Assembly: GCA_020049615.1 (NCBI GenBank)
Contig: JAIFKN010000050.1
Span: 1 to 25,845, forward strand
DNA: 25,845 bases
DNA from: a bacterium
GTDB taxonomy: Bacteria > Planctomycetota > UBA11346
Direction: 5' to 3'
This document shows positions 25,133-25,845 of the stretch, one piece after another. The notes beneath the pieces are model-generated. The model was given only the letters and a program-made list of their open reading frames with translations, did not search any database and was not told the origin of the DNA. Made by a program: the position numbers and the translations under genes. Within the stretch, counting starts at the first letter, position 1. Every line of letters begins with the position of its first letter.

Positions 25133-25845
25133 GCGGGGCCCGCTGGCTGCTGGCCGCTGGTCGCTGGCTGATTTTCAGCCGCCTTCTTCGCCGCAGCGTC
25201 CTTGGCGGCCTTGGCTGCCGCCGCCTTGGCTGCCGCCTCCGCCTTCTTCTTCTCGCGCTCGGCGTCGGCCACCGCCTTCTGTTCCGGCGTGTAGTAGCCC
25301 ATGCCGTACATGCCGATGAGGTGGTGGCCGGCGGGATCGATGATGCCGTCGAGCCAGGCGCGGTCCTCGGGCGTCAGCGCGCTGCGCGGCTGGTTCGCCA
25401 GGCGTGCCATGCGCACGACGTCGGGCTCGTCGAGGCGCCGGTCGAGCTGGCCCTCGTTGCGGTTGAACAGGTAGCGCGCACCCGCGTGGTGCGGATCCAT
25501 CTCGAAGCCGCTGGTCATCGACAGCGAGCCGGTCGGGCAGGCGCGCACGCACAGGCCGCAGTAGATGCACTTCGACAGGTCGATGTCGAAGCGCGAGGCG
25601 CGTGGCTTGTTCTCGCCGGTGCGCTCCATGTCCATGACGAAGCAGTCGACCGGGCAGGCCTTGTCGCAGGCGTGGCAGACGATGCAGCGCGGCGCGTCGT
25701 TGAACAGGTGGCCGCGCACGCGCTCGCCGACGATGACCGCCGGCTCCTGCGGGTACTGCCGGGTGACCGCGGTGGCGCCGCCGCGATTGCGCACGTTCTC
25801 GCCGAAGAAGCGCGCCGTCGTGCGCATGCCGACCAGGAACGAGGT
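25129..25845 (-). CDS. nuoI: NADH-quinone oxidoreductase subunit I, truncated by window edge, with Lys/Ala-rich tail
   Basis: A ferredoxin-like subunit that carries electrons through two 4Fe-4S clusters (N6a, N6b) towards quinone. Both Cys motifs are intact: CIVCHACDKACP and CIYCGLCVRACP. The preceding QYPQEPAVIVGERVRGHLFN is the family pattern. The frame stays open to the window edge (TSFLVG before the Met at 25827), so 25827 is not a reliable start and a little of the N-terminus is missing. After the core, the protein carries about 45 extra residues rich in Lys, Ala and Glu (about 25132-25264), similar to a histone-H1-like helix. This tail is unusual for NuoI. The stop overlaps nuoJ by 4 nt. 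Confidence 0.95.
   Translation of the reverse strand, partial: TSFLVGMRTTARFFGENVRNRGGATAVTRQYPQEPAVIVGERVRGHLFNDAPRCIVCHACDKACPVDCFVMDMERTGENKPRASRFDIDLSKCIYCGLCVRACPTGSLSMTSGFEMDPHHAGARYLFNRNEGQLDRRLDEPDVVRMARLANQPRSALTPEDRAWLDGIIDPAGHHLIGMYGMGYYTPEQKAVADAEREKKKAEAAAKAAAAKAAKDAAAKKAAENQPATSGQQPAGPA

Overview
The window is GC-rich bacterial chromosome, densely coded, with no rRNA, tRNA, CRISPR array or insertion sequence that I can see. The gene set suggests the PVC superphylum, most likely Planctomycetota. The pointers are a FAD-dependent oxidoreductase with a C-terminal beta-sandwich, a short membrane-anchored protein with a WFYDLNTGELF / PPIAAPSG signature that I associate with planctomycete hypothetical proteins, a secreted SGNH hydrolase with a C-terminal sugar-binding-like region, and an MFS carrier fused to HEAT-like repeats. 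This assignment is inference from gene content, not a phylogenetic placement.

Layout. Positions 1-1031 (+) hold the 3' part of guaA (GMP synthase), followed by a GC hairpin terminator candidate and about 210 bp with no convincing gene. From 11347 down to 1311 (-) runs a chain of minus-strand genes: nadA, SGNH hydrolase, serB, an IclR-type regulator, a FAD-dependent oxidoreductase, a small helical ORF, an ABC1/UbiB-type kinase and a HAD phosphatase. A near-perfect palindrome (7117-7141) lies just upstream of the regulator and divides this chain into at least two transcription units. The regulator, oxidoreductase, small ORF and kinase are packed with start/stop overlaps or very short gaps. From 11553 to 18305 (+) come a secreted 3D-domain protein, a solute-binding/OmpA-like anchored protein, a fructosamine-kinase-like protein, a GH29 alpha-L-fucosidase and an MFS-HEAT transporter. 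The last three are closely spaced and may form a small sugar-handling unit. From 25845 down to 18459 (-) lies the distal half of a complex I operon, nuoI-J-K-L-M-N. Every junction overlaps by 1-8 nt, which implies translational coupling. After nuoN comes the membrane-anchored hypothetical gene, which has its own sigma70-like promoter.

Three genes (FAD oxidoreductase, OmpA-like protein, nuoL) each carry one single-nucleotide frameshift, and undoing it restores a normal family C-terminus. Three one-base indels in about 19 kb, one of them in an otherwise intact complex I operon, look more like sequence or assembly errors than gene decay. They create false reading frames, including an apparent 877-residue fusion protein.

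GC-rich palindromes recur between genes (1063-1087, 8430-8592, 13860-13901, 18402-18459). Some resemble REP-type elements. The most structured are a hairpin array bounded by near-identical 19-20 nt direct repeats after the SGNH hydrolase gene, and a nested stem-loop between convergent genes at 18402-18459. I found no defence, secretion or other clearly new system. The most interesting gene groupings are the IclR-controlled oxidoreductase/kinase operon and the kinase-fucosidase-transporter cluster.
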